In this document: positions 31,360-42,148 of the stretch, piece after piece
Layout of the letters: every line of letters begins with the position of its first letter
Position numbering within the stretch: position 1 is the stretch's first letter
From: Blumeriella jaapii
Taxonomy: Eukaryota > Ascomycota > Leotiomycetes > Helotiales > Drepanopezizaceae
NCBI GenBank assembly: GCA_009599575.1
Contig: VWND01000069.1
Coordinates: 186,001-250,000, forward strand
Reading direction: 5' to 3'
DNA: 64,000 nt
Position numbers and translations under genes: made by a program
The notes under the pieces: model-generated
Database searches by the model: none
Told to the model about the DNA's origin: nothing
The model's input: the letters and a program-made list of their open reading frames with translations, nothing else

Positions 31360-31915
31360 ACGCATATTCCAGGTCTTTGATCCCGCGGTGTTTTAGCTTT
31401 TCAAAATCTTTGAAAGCACTTTCAGAACTTCGAAAGTTGGCGACACCGAACTTCTTCTCGAACGTCTTTTCTTATCCGCAATTGCGTATGTTTCATTGAT
31501 ACCTTTTTATCCGTCAAATATGCTATCGAGTCGGTTACATTCGGTAGGAGCGGTTATTCGAAAGCGCTGTACCGGGTTTTCGACAGTCGAGCTGATTTTA
31601 CTTTCCGCTGTTTCCCTTTAATACAACCCTTCTGAAATTCTTAGTAAAAATGCCCTCGTCAGGTAAATCGTAGTGATATGCGTAGTCCTAAGAATGGCCC
31701 GGACGCCGGTACGGAAAACATCTTCGAAATTGCCACGTGTCGATTGCTCGAATTTCGGCTCTCCAGACTTTTCGGATGCAACCACTTTTCCGCCGCAGAA
31801 AAAAATGATTGTAATCGAAAAGCCAAAGATTCGTACCAGGCACCGCGTACAGGTATTGAGTATGGCCCGCGAGGTCGTCGTCGTCGACGGCCTCGCACCC
31901 TGAGGGGCGGCTACG
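31360..31915. repeat. Dispersed repeat, copy B
   Basis: Second copy of the repeat at 4540-4890, same orientation. Matching blocks: TGATCCCGCGGT (31379), GTGTCGATTGCTCGAATTT (31737), GGCTCTCCAGAC and GGATGCAAC (31757-31781), CCGCCGCAGAAAAAAATGAT, and the tail TTCGTACCAGGCACCGCGTA with GCGAGGTCGTCGTCGTCGAC. The copy is about 200 bp longer than copy A in its first half. The surrounding DNA is AT-rich, as around copy A. Confidence 0.72.
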
Positions 31916-32880
31916 GAACACACGTGAAAGTAAACAAAGCCCCTTTCAACTCGGCTAAGATGCCTATCAAAGCAGCTCCGACATCAAAAGTGGGGGCCAA
32001 AAAATTTGAGTTAGACCCCTTTTGGAGTTCAAATACCATGCTCAGTCTCAACGAGAGTATTGGCCATATCAAGACAACAAAACTGGCTGGCCTCGACGAT
32101 TACAAAAATCCTTGGTTGGGTATCAAGACCGGCGGCTCGAGTCCGGGATTGGTATGCGCGGAGCAGAGAAGAATGTAATTGTCAAGAAATGCGAGCATTG
32201 TGTTTGGGATCTGCCTAGGTTAACATTGACCTTGGTTAAACTTATGGATCGAGCTCATGGGCTGGGATTTAAATGCCTTTGTAAAGCATATCCATTTCGG
32301 TTTAAATCCATTTCCTCAACCGAGCATCGATTTGACGCACACACTGCAACTCCGCGACGGACTGGAACGTTCTTTCTACACTACTCGTGAATACAATCAA
32401 CAGAGCAAAAGATCAGGTGAAAGTCTACGAAGAGCCAGGCTTCTGGGAGTCCTCTGGATTTGAGGAAACCTTGAAGTGTCAATCCAACCTGCCTCGGGGT
32501 CCCTGAGCAAGGTTTCCAGACACAATGCATGTACGGTCACTGACATTGGTGGCCTGTGATACAACGAACCGATGTAGTTCTTCATCTGCCCAAGACGTAC
32601 GAGTAGGTCTGCAAATGCAACATTAGAAGTCATGACACCCACCTTCGCACCACATCGAGCCCCACTTCGCGTCTAAGCGAGATAAACAAACGTCCATCTC
32701 ATCTTCTCCTACCTATCTCCCCTCTCCCCGTCCTCCCTCCCCTCCTTCATCAGCCTCTCACATGCACAAACATGGCTCCAACAACACCCACCCCTAACCG
32801 CTCCATCCACCAAGTCTGCAAGTTTCCCTATCCCCTCGCACGATCTCCGCAACCAACTAACATCTCCCCCTCCCATAGTG
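31916..32880. other. Spacer, no confident gene
   Basis: The frame open to 32178 continues out of the repeat without a recognisable domain. Upstream of 32881 an ATG at 32772 opens a frame that does not join the downstream gene through any phase-compatible intron, so it is probably 5' leader; a leader intron GTCTGC...CCATAG (about 32814-32878) is possible. Confidence 0.4.
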
Positions 32881-33632
32881 ATGGCGTCCAACTTCAACAC
32901 ACCCACCTCCGCCACATCTGCCCCTCGCACACCCACGATGACCCAGTGCTCCCCCACGGGCTCAGGCCAGCCACACTGCGAGTGCTGCCGCCCGTCCTAC
33001 ACCGGCTCCTGCCCATTCAGTACGTCTTCCCACCATGCCTCCTCACGAACCTCAACAACGCAACTAACGACGCTCCGCCTCCAGCCTCCGACCCTCCGGC
33101 CACGCGCGAACCCCTCTGCCCGATCTGCCTCCACGCGCCGCACGCCGCGGACCTCGCGCCCCTCGCCCAAAAGGTCGAATGCCTCTCGAACCAGATGACG
33201 AACCTGCACACGACGCACCACTCGACGCGAGCGCAGCCCACCCCCCGGCGACAGGCGCAGATCGCCGCCCGCGAGCTGCGCAGCTACAAGGACCTGCTCG
33301 TCGGCCTGAGCGGCACGGCGGCCATCGAGCGGGCGCTGAGCCGCTGGGACGAGCGCCGCGCGTGGCAGGCACACCAGCACGGCTGGGACACGGTCGGCAA
33401 GGGCCTGCTGCTCGAGATGGAGATCGCGGCGCGTTTGGGCGACGAGGACCGCATCCGGCGCGCCAAGGACTCCTTCGATCGTGCGGGTAGGAGCATCGAG
33501 TTTCGCGTCGCTGCGTCGTTCAAGGAGACGACGGAGGAGACGCTGAAGAGCTCGGAGGACGGCATTAGACGCTTGTTGGATCTGCTTGTCACGGAGTTGC
33601 CGGGAGGCGTGCTGATTTCGAAGGACGGTTGA
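32881..33632 (+). CDS. Hypothetical protein with paired Cys motifs
   Basis: ATG at 32881 (MASNFNTPTSATSAPRTPTM). Exons 32881-33019 and 33085-33632, phase 1, joined by a 65-nt intron (GTACGT, CTAAC branch, CTCCAG); 228 aa. The Ser/Thr/Pro-rich N-terminus is followed by HCECCRPSYTGSCPF and, after the splice, LCPICLHAPHAADL, together a plausible four-to-six-Cys zinc module. The rest is helical and charged (RRQAQIAARELRSYKDLLVG, AWQAHQHGWDTVGKGLLLEM, EETLKSSEDGIRRLLDLLVT). I do not recognise the family. High GC in the second exon creates several long antisense ORFs that are shadows. Confidence 0.75.
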
Positions 33633-34130
33633 TGGGCGAGGATGTGGAGACGGCTGGCTATGCTGGGCCATGCTGGGCTATCAGATGGACGATGAATAGG
33701 TGTGAACTGCATCGGTGATGGCGGCAGCTTTGCTCGACATAGAGTGGACTCGGCCTTGCGTTCAGCAATGAGCTAGCATAGGTAATTAAATTGCCGCTGA
33801 ACAATGGCAGACCGTCGCGAATATCAAATATGTATGTGGAGAAAGTGAGGTAGGCAAGACCATGGGAGGCTTCGAGCGAAAAGTGCCGACGAACGATTTG
33901 ACGTAAAGCAACACAGAGCAGACAAAAGGAACGTGGGTTGATGAGATCCATTCTTTTGCATCTATACTAGCGATGTCGGCCCCGGATATCCAGAGACCTC
34001 CAACAAGTAATGCCTACGCATGATATAAATCATATATGCATGTCAAAGTCGACTCGCTGTCAACTCCGTCGCAGTGATGCCATGAGGCCAGAATGCTTAG
34101 CAAGAACGACACCACCCAACCCCATCACAT
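33633..34130. other. Convergent 3' spacer
   Basis: About 500 bp between two converging genes. Small imperfect repeats (GGCTATGCTGGGCCATGCTGG near 33655). No gene seen. Confidence 0.45.
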
Positions 34131-37115
34131 TCATCTCCGTTGGGCCAGATAGGCATGTGCGCTATCCCAGACCTTTCTGTCCGTCTCATTGACCTCATCG
34201 CTAAGAGTCGAGACGCCTGCATACACACCATCGAAGAAGGTGAAGGCCACGTCGAGATCCTCTACAAAGTTGACGCTATGCGGCAGGTATTTGCGGACGT
34301 ACTCCGTCTTGTTATCTTGGCGCTCCTGGGCGTTCCACTCGACCTTGAAGAAATCATCAAGGTACGTCTTGACGGCGATTCCAAGACTCGTGTCGATATC
34401 TTTGGAGAAAGGGAGGCTGAGGAGAAGTAAGCAAGGCATGGGCATCAGAAGAACAAGAAACATACCTTCGACCCAATCCATCAAGATCATCGCGAGGACG
34501 CTTTCCTTGGCCGTTCAGCAGCAGAGATGCGAGAACTCCTTCCAGCAAATCTCTATCGGTCTCTCGAACCTCCTTGATGATGGAGTGGAACGCGAGAAAA
34601 TTCCTGCTAAGAGGTCCGGTATACCCCAGATGATCGTGACGGAGTTTGAGCAGACAAGCGGTGCGACCAATCAGAATGCAATGAGCCTTGTCCTCCTCGG
34701 ATCCCCGCAGAGGTCCGCCAATCAGCTCGGGGTGTCGACGTCGCGAATTGAGGTTGTCGAAGCGGAGAAGTTCGAACGCAAGGAAAGCTGCTTCTTCAAG
34801 GTGATGAATGTCATGGTAAGCCTTGATAGTAGGTCCGATTGCTTTCAACGTAGTAGCCAAGGCCTTTCCCCAGTTCGTCAACTCGTGTTGGTCGTTGATG
34901 TAGCCGCGGAGATGGAGAAAGCGCCACAGAGTGTTGGACTGTAGCTCTACCTTTGAGTCAATGCCAGTGACGTGCTCCTTCGGAGGGGGCACGTAGATAG
35001 TCGAAGCTGGAAACTGGGGCGATTGCAAGGAGAGAATGGCGAAAGAGAGGCTACCAGCCGATGTCCCAGTTGCCTTTGCTTGTGCCTTGAGCTCCGGTTC
35101 CTTGACGCCCCAGGATTCGGTTTTGAGATTCGCTTGTGGTTGCATGTTACGATGAACTAGAGTCTGCTTGAGAGTTTCGTCAAACCAGAATGACATCTCG
35201 ATATCCTTGAATTGTATAGCTCGAGCCATACGAGAAGAAACGAGGGCAGCGGTGGTTTCCTTGAGAGGAACGAGTGATTGCGTGACGAGTTTCTTGTACT
35301 CATCAGAGATAACACCGTCCAGGGTAGGGAGAATGTTCATCTTCAGATGGACGAAGCAATTCATGATCCTAGGGCCTATCAAAGCCTTCGAGAGGTAGTG
35401 GTACAGCTCGGCCGGCATTTGCAGGCCAAGATAGTCCGCGTTGTCGCCAGTGAGGCTGTCGTAGTCATTGATGCTCATGAATCCATCCTTACTGACGGTG
35501 CAGCAGTGTTTGACACTCAATTTCGCCTTCCGGTATTTCTTCAGCCAATTCGGATCTCGCTTCTCGAGGATATCCTGGAAAGCGTTGCATGTGTTGGTGA
35601 CGGATCGATCGGAGGTTCTGAGGAGGTTGATGGCATCAATAAGGGTATACGGCTGTTGAGAGATAATGCTGTCGACTTGGAGGGGGGGGAAGGGGGGCAA
35701 GAATGATGTGCCAACCATCAGCAACGCGTCGGCAAACATTTCCGGGCTGGCAACGTTGAGTTTCGAGATCAGATCCGACTTGATGATCCCCTGAAACGAT
35801 CCCTTCTCCCAGTCGGCAGAGGATGGTGGGTTGATGATTGCATCGTTGATGTTGTAGAGGAGAAGCTCTTTCGAGCCCATAATACCATCAATATATTGTT
35901 CCTCAAGAGTGTCGAGGTACGCAAGCTAGGCAGGGTGGGTTAGCCACAGTCTCACGCACAACGGGTCAAAATGTACCTGAGCACAGGCACTGAAAGGTGC
36001 GATCTGAAACTCCAGGCCACGCTCAGCCAAGACCTCCTGTAGAATGTGGTACAGGTTTTGTACTCGGATAGCCCCTGCTAGAAGTCAGCACTTTGCTCGC
36101 CCATGTTCCTCGAGATGGCTTACCAGAAGCGCCAAAGGTCTTGACTGCGTCCTCGGGGTGGTTGTTGCTGTATAGCTCCCACGCCTTTTGGGTCCTTAAT
36201 AGTGCTGCCCTGGCATTTCTCAAGTTCATCTCATCCTTGCCAACCACGGACTGTCCGTCAAAAACGAAGACTGGTCTCATGCCGTTTGCCTTCCACCGAT
36301 CCAGCTCATTCTCGATGTGGTGACTCAAAGCTATGGGGTCTCCACCAAGCGCAGCGAGCAGCGGTTCATGTGCAGGTTGATCATCGATCATGTGTTGGAG
36401 GTAGGATGTGGCTTCGACACCAATAACGGCGTTTTGCATGTCGGAGAACGGCATTTCACTACCCAGAGATTAGTCAAGCCCTCAGCGCGGTTCACAAAGG
36501 GACTTACAAAGCATCGGAATTGGCATTGAATTCCGCATCGTGGACTGGATTGCGTTTGGAGTTAGCATATGGCCAATTCGTCCCCAGATCCTCAACGCCT
36601 GGGGCTTTCAGCTCGTAGAGGAAATCGAGCATCGAATCATAAAATTGCGGATTCCGCAGAGAGCCCACTTCTCCATAGGCCTGGCCGAAGCAGATCAAAC
36701 GTGGCACATTCCCGACAGTTGGGACCGGTTGATATATGCTGAGATCGAAGTCATGGTTGTTGAGGACTGGCACTATTGGTTCTCCTGGCAGTGGAAACAG
36801 CGTTTCTTGCACTTGGGAAGGGTGGATTGACCATGACAGGAGTTCGCGCTGCACTTCTTCGACTTGGTCCGCCCAGAAGGTCAGTTGATCAACGTTTTTC
36901 TCGGGCAAAGGCGAGATCGCCTCGTATAGATTGCTGGCGTGAGAGATGCTGGATAGCCCTCGATCGTGAGATGTCTCCGAATCGGTGGGTAGTGCCTGGG
37001 CGTCGTGGAGATACACAACTTCGGTCGAAGACTGAAGGTCGTCACAACCGTCTTGTCGGATGGAGACAACGGAAGGTCTCTTGTCGTCGCGGTCAAGGTG
37101 CCATGCCTCCGCCAT
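34131..37115 (-). CDS. MKT1: MKT1-like post-transcriptional regulator with N-terminal extension
   Basis: Mkt1 is a nuclease-fold (XPG-like, usually inactive) protein that works with Pbp1 in post-transcriptional control. Exons 37115-36508, 36458-36124, 36074-35977, 35925-34466, 34416-34131; all four introns are 49-51 nt and phase-consistent; 928 aa. The MKT1/XPG homology starts at about residue 204 (FEMPFSDMQNAVIGVEATSY), continues ELDRWKANGMRPVFVFDGQS and GIMGSKELLLYNINDAIINP, and ends with the MKT1 C-terminal region (FLAFHSIIKEVRETDRDLLE, LPFSKDIDTSLGIAVKTYLD). The first ~200 aa (MAEAWHLDRDDKRPSVVSIR ...) have no counterpart in yeast Mkt1. They join in frame through a consensus 49-nt intron. 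A nearby ATGCCTC-GTAAGT (37204) could be another first exon, but no phase-compatible strong acceptor follows. Confidence 0.85.
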
Positions 37116-37770
37116 GATTTGTATTTCGCAGACCGTCGTGGATGTGGATGTGGATGGAGATGGAGATGGCGAGGGGAAAAGAGGATTGAAGACTTACGAG
37201 GCATCGTGAGTATGTCCGGCAGATCTGCCAAAGCTTCGATGGATGCTCTTTCCGCAGAATTGGACTGGTGATTATAGTCGGAGATCGATCTGGTGGAGGG
37301 GCAGGAGCGATTACGAAAGGTGTTAGATCGTGAGTCTTTGGTTTACAAGACAAGACTGCAGAAGAGATTGGATTGGGCCGCGGCCAATGAGTGAGATAGT
37401 GATCTCGTAGAGGATTTGTCAGAATTGGAAGATGGGAGGCGAGAGATGGGAGGCGGGAGATGCGTGCAAGTCTGTCTCGAAGGTGAAGATATTCGAAGTG
37501 GTGATGTGGAATGGCATGCGATGCGACGCGATGCGATACGATGTGATCGACAGCTGGGAGCTTCTGTTCTGACAGGGCTGTGGCCAGGGGTCTTGGAGCA
37601 CGTGACTTAGACCCAAAGTTTATCTTATCGTCTAGTTTCCATTCTCGCTCTCGCTCTCCACTTCGCTAAACACTATACTGTACTGTCTACAGCGACAGCG
37701 ACGGAGGTGTCACTTGCCTGTGACAAACTTGTATCTGGACTTTCTCGCAGCTCACGACGCTTCAGTTACG
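37116..37770. promoter_or_regulatory. Divergent promoter, MKT1 / 2OG oxygenase
   Basis: About 650 bp between start codons on opposite strands. Contains short direct repeats (GATGTGGATGTGGATGGAGATGGAGATGG at 37141-37169 as hexamers; GCGATGCGACGCGATGCGAT near 37520) and a CACGTG at 37600-37605. No longer ORF is credible. Confidence 0.5.
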
Positions 37771-39131
37771 ATGGCAGTCGTAAACAGAGCGCTGGATCAG
37801 ATTCCCGTTATTGACATTTCAGGACTTCAGCCAGAAGAGGAAATTGCCAAGCAGCTCGTCGACGCTGCTGCTACATATGGCTTCGTCTATGTGAAGAACC
37901 AAGGGAAGGACATTCCTATAGAGGCTATTGATAGAATCTTCCACGTGGTAAGACAGACGCCTGTGTACGTTCTCTATCAGTCGGACATTGACATCCTTTG
38001 TCTAGTCCAAGAATTTCTTCAACTCTCCGCTGGAAGAGAAGCAACCATGCAAGATCTCGGAAAATGTATCATGACTCTGGACCCAGCTTACGGGAATGTG
38101 ATTTGATGTTTGTCCTAGAACAAAGGCTGGGTAGCAATGCATGGAGAAACTCTCGATCCCAAAAGCCAACAGGTAACACGGCCCCGAACCGACTGGCCAT
38201 TGTGCAGTTGCTAAACATTTCCAGATTGGGGATTTCAAAGAGTATGCGCCGCTCTTCATGTTCATGAGAACCCCGGCTTACAACCATAAACCCAAAGGGC
38301 CATGAATTTGGGGGAATTTGTTGATGGGAAAGCTCAGCAACCACTCCCAAAAGCATTGAGCGACCACGAGCATGAGATTGACCAGTTTCAAAAGTACTGC
38401 CACACTCTGATGTTGAAGCTCCTGTGGCTGTTCGGAGTAGGCCTCGAGGTAGCTATTTCTCTCCCCTCCACCATCTAGATTGCACTGACACATCTTAGAT
38501 CGAGCCTTCGAAAGGCGGTTCGGATTGGTTCGCAAGCCGCCACCGCGGCGCCGGCTCCAGCAGCTGCACCCTCCGTCTCCTCCACTACCCTCCCATCCCC
38601 GCAGGCACATCCTACCGTCCCTCGGTCGACATCCGCGCAGGCGCTCACTCCGACTACGGCTCCATTACCCTCCTCTTCCAACGGCCCGGGCAGCCCGGGC
38701 TCGAGATCATCCCTCCCTCCTCCTCGCCTGCCTCCCCAACCTGGACACCCGTTCCCGTCTTTCCTCCCACCACCGAAACCGACCCATCGCCTCCGATCCT
38801 CGTCAACATCGGCGACCTCCTCAGCTACTGGACCAACAACCTCTTGAAGAGCACCGTTCATCGTGTCGTCTTTCCGGCCCAGGACAAACAGAGCGAGGAC
38901 CGATACAGTATCGCTTATTTTGGGCACCCCATTGGGAACGCCGTGTTAGAGCCTGTGCCGAGTCAGATGGTGCAAGCGATAAAGAGAAGCGATGATGATC
39001 TTGGGGGGGAGGCTGAGGCGAAAGCGATGACAGCTGATGAGCATTTGATGAGTAGGTTGAAGGCGACCTATTTGAACATGTATCGGAACGGGGATGGAGA
39101 GAAGACTGCTGGGACAGTAGCCACTGCTTAA
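37771..39131 (+). CDS. 2-oxoglutarate/Fe(II) oxygenase, isopenicillin-N-synthase-like
   Basis: Non-haem iron dioxygenase. Six exons: 37771-37947, 38006-38065, 38119-38172, 38225-38241 (17 nt), 38298-38448, 38499-39131; introns 50-58 nt; 363 aa. The first ATG in frame is 37771 (MAVVNRALDQIPVIDISGLQ); upstream codons start at a TTG. The DIOX_N part has IPVIDISG, TYGFVYVKNQG and NKGWVAMHGETLD. The catalytic domain shows the iron ligands in GAHSDYGSITLLFQ (His, Asp) and STVHRVVF (His), with DRYSIAYF providing the Arg that binds 2-oxoglutarate. C-terminus LMSRLKATYLNMY is usual for the family. The substrate cannot be told. Automated callers may miss the 17-nt exon. Confidence 0.92.
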
Positions 39132-39860
39132 GTAAATCCGACGAATCGATCCTCATGAGACAATCCCTTTCTTGAACTAACAGGCGAAACTCTTGGGAAG
39201 TTTCTTCTTCCCCGTCATCGTCTTATCTCACTTCCCATGGTTGTGGTTCAGGCAAAGAATGTAGATGTGCAGCTCAAGAAAACCTGGAGGCAAGTTACGG
39301 CCTCAAGCAGATTTCCCGAGTGGTCTTCACAGATCACTTCTAGCAGGCATCGACACACACAGCGTTTATTGGGTTCCTTCATTCGTCGAGGATCTCCCTA
39401 TCTACATAGTCATCACCATGCAGACCTTCTCATCGTCCTCCATCGTGATCGCATCTAGAGCAGGAGCTTTTCAAAGCTACCACGCTCAAACCAAGCACCA
39501 GAACCTCAACGCTCGTCTCCAGATGGCAGGAGCTTTCAAGCTACCATGCCTCTCACTCCAAGGGGGAAAAGTTTCAGGGGAAAACAACGGACGCCATGTG
39601 ATGTGCCAAGGGTGATGATGAACAAAATGAAATTACATGATGGTGAATCTTTCGCTGGTCGTTGGTCACATCCGGGAAAAGCGTTTTCGCAGGGGTGATG
39701 GTGCTGTAAAAATTTAGGGGCGTGGCGGTGAAATATGGGATTGAGGTGGAATGGCGTCGGGTACTCGGCAATTCAAATTAGAATGGTGTAATTGTGCAGC
39801 GCGAAAAGAAGTGCCCGCCGGAGCAAAGCTGGGAGGAAATGTAGACCCTGCAGTGCAAGC
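39132..39860. other. Convergent 3' spacer
   Basis: About 730 bp. Contains an imperfect direct repeat CAGGAGCTTT-CAA-GCTACCA at 39462 and 39526 (period about 64 bp). No gene recognised. Confidence 0.45.
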
Positions 39861-41776
39861 TCACATGTCCATTGAGTCGCCATTGGCGCTAGCAAAGTTG
39901 AAGCCAGCACCTTGAGCGGCAGGGTTGGCACCGAAGCCAAACGTACCGTCAGCCTTGGGAGCTGCATCATCCTGTCCCTCGGCCTCATCTTCATCAGAGA
40001 AGTACTTCTCGATCATGTTGTATGCCTTCATGTAGATCTCCTCGTTGGCATTGGTTTGGCACTCGTGGATCTTCTCCATGCCCTGGCATTCCTCGATGAA
40101 CAAGGCATATCTGTTGATGCTCTCTTGTCCTTCACCAGCAGCGTCTCTGTCCATCTCGCCAACCTTCAAGATGTTCTCTAGACCGTCAAGGGCGACCTGG
40201 ATAATCTTGTTATCTGGGCAGGCAAGAAGATCACACAGCGGCTTGATGCAACCCTGGTTAACAAGGTAGCGGATCTGCTCTGGCTTTTGAAGCCCGCCCG
40301 ATGTTGCATTTGAGATGGCCCAGCACGCTTCCTTGCGCGTCTTCAGGTCGCCGTTTGATAGAAGGTGGATGAGAGGAGGGATGATATTGGCATCGATGAC
40401 GGCTTGGATCTGGGTAGAGTTACCAGCGGTGACGTTCGAGATCGTCCAGCATGCCTCCTTGCGAATCCCGTCCTTTCCGGAGCTCAGGAGTGACAGGAGA
40501 GCAGGCAAAGCGCCGCAGTTGATGATGACCTGGGTTTGGACATCATCGCCGGTAACGATGTTACCGACGGAGCGAAGAGCGGGGGTCTGAACCGACGTCG
40601 AGGCGTGCATGAGCAACTCGACAAGGCGACGGGGGATTCCAGCTTCGATGACAGCTTGGATCTTGTCATTAGCGCCATCGGACAGATAGGAAATAGCCCA
40701 GCATGCATCGATGAGAACTTCATCGTCAAGAGAGTAAACGAGCTTGGCTAAAACGGGAAGTGCGGGCAAAATCTGCTGGGATGGTGAGTTTTTGATGACA
40801 CGAAGAGGAGGTATGCTTGCTCACGGTATTCCAATCAGGTTGAGGGGTCTTGCCACGGCAGAAGTTACTGAGAGTCCAGGTGGCGTTACGGAGCATGCTG
40901 AGCTTGCGGCTATCACCCAACAGGGTCAGGAGCGGCTTGAGAGCACCGCAGCTCAAAACGTAGTCTCGGCATGAGGGACTGTCTCCAGCAATATTTCCCA
41001 AAGCCCAGACGGCCTGTTCTCTAACATCGGGCTCGTGGCTACCGAGCAACTCAACGAATATGGGGACAGCTCCGGCCTCGATCACGACTTGTGTTTGTTG
41101 TGCCGACCCCGAAGCAATGTTGGTGAGAGCCCACGCAGCTTCGAACTGGACAAGAGTATGAGGCGATCGGAGGAACGTGACAAATCGGCTAACGACTCCA
41201 GTCTTGATGACTTCTTCGATGGGGGGGTTTCGCTCCTTGGACAACAACTTTCTGAACTTGGTAGTAGCTTGGATTTGTAGGTCAATTTGCTCCGAGAAAA
41301 CGCCGGCAACCATCTGTGGGAGATCTTCGTTCAACTAATTTAGAAGATAGTCAGCTTTGTGAAGAGGGAGACGAACAATTCAAGACGCCAGGGAGTGATG
41401 CGGAGCCGTGGTGAGAGGCAACCCTTCCTGCACGCCCGGCCCCTGCAAAATCAACATCTCGCGGGCGGCTACTCCACTGGCGGCCTTGAAGCAAAATCTG
41501 CCTCTGCATAGAAGCTGGTGAGAGGGGCGGCCAACATACCTGGCTTTCGGTAGGAGCAGTATCGTCGTCACTGTCTGGCTCTGCGCCGAGAGAAGCCCCA
41601 GGGCGAGATCCATCTGCGCCAGCAATACCTCGTCTCTTGGCCAGGTTTTCCTCACGCTTTGCCTTGCGGATCTCGACTTGTTGCTCTTCGCGGCGACGTC
41701 TCAACTCTTCAGGCTTGAAGGTGTTCTTCGCCTTGAATTGAGTGCGACGATGCTCAGGGATGTAGCGTTCAGCCAT
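39861..41776 (-). CDS. SRP1: Importin alpha (karyopherin alpha, SRP1/KapA)
   Basis: Nuclear import adaptor that binds classical NLS cargo and importin beta. Exons 41776-41540, 41334-40825, 40772-39861; introns 205 and 52 nt, both phase 0; 552 aa, the usual length. The N-terminal importin-beta-binding domain shows [20 protein letters not shown] and [10 protein letters not shown]. About ten armadillo repeats follow, with the NLS-pocket Trp/Asn pairs ([81 protein letters not shown]). The C-terminus is acidic then Gly/Ala/Phe-rich. POT1 starts divergently about 0.3 kb away. Confidence 0.97.
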
Positions 41777-42148
41777 ATTTGCGGGCGTCTGCGTGCGAAC
41801 TAGGTATTCAGGCGTGTGTGTCGTAGCAGGATGATCGGTCGCGCTGGATCAGTTCCTGGTAGAAGATGTGGGTGGGTTGAGCGTGGTGGGGAGGAAGAGT
41901 GAAGTGGGATTGAAACGATCTAGCTAGAGGAGATCGTCAAAGAAGCGGCTTAAAATCACGTGCCTCGGAGACACTGCGGCGCGTCTCCCAAGCGCGTTCA
42001 AAGCAGCCCGACGCGATCGCAAGCAACACAAGGTAAACAAGCACAACTCTTTTTTGGCATGCGATCTGGCATATCCCTTATGTCGACTCTATATACCAGA
42101 GGCAGCGACATCTTGCACGTGTTTCACCAGACCTATCAACATGAGTAG
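41777..42148. promoter_or_regulatory. Divergent promoter, importin alpha / POT1
   Basis: Shared upstream region of about 370 bp, with CACGTG at 41958-41963 and GCACGTG at 42115-42121. It probably also holds the missing first exon of POT1. An in-frame ATG at 42080 is separated from the POT1 frame by TAG at 42146-42148. Confidence 0.5.

Noticed and set aside
32772..32880. ATG 32772 as start of the 32.9 kb gene
   Set aside because: The long unspliced frame runs through the true intron; no phase-compatible splice links this ATG to the MASNFNT exon.
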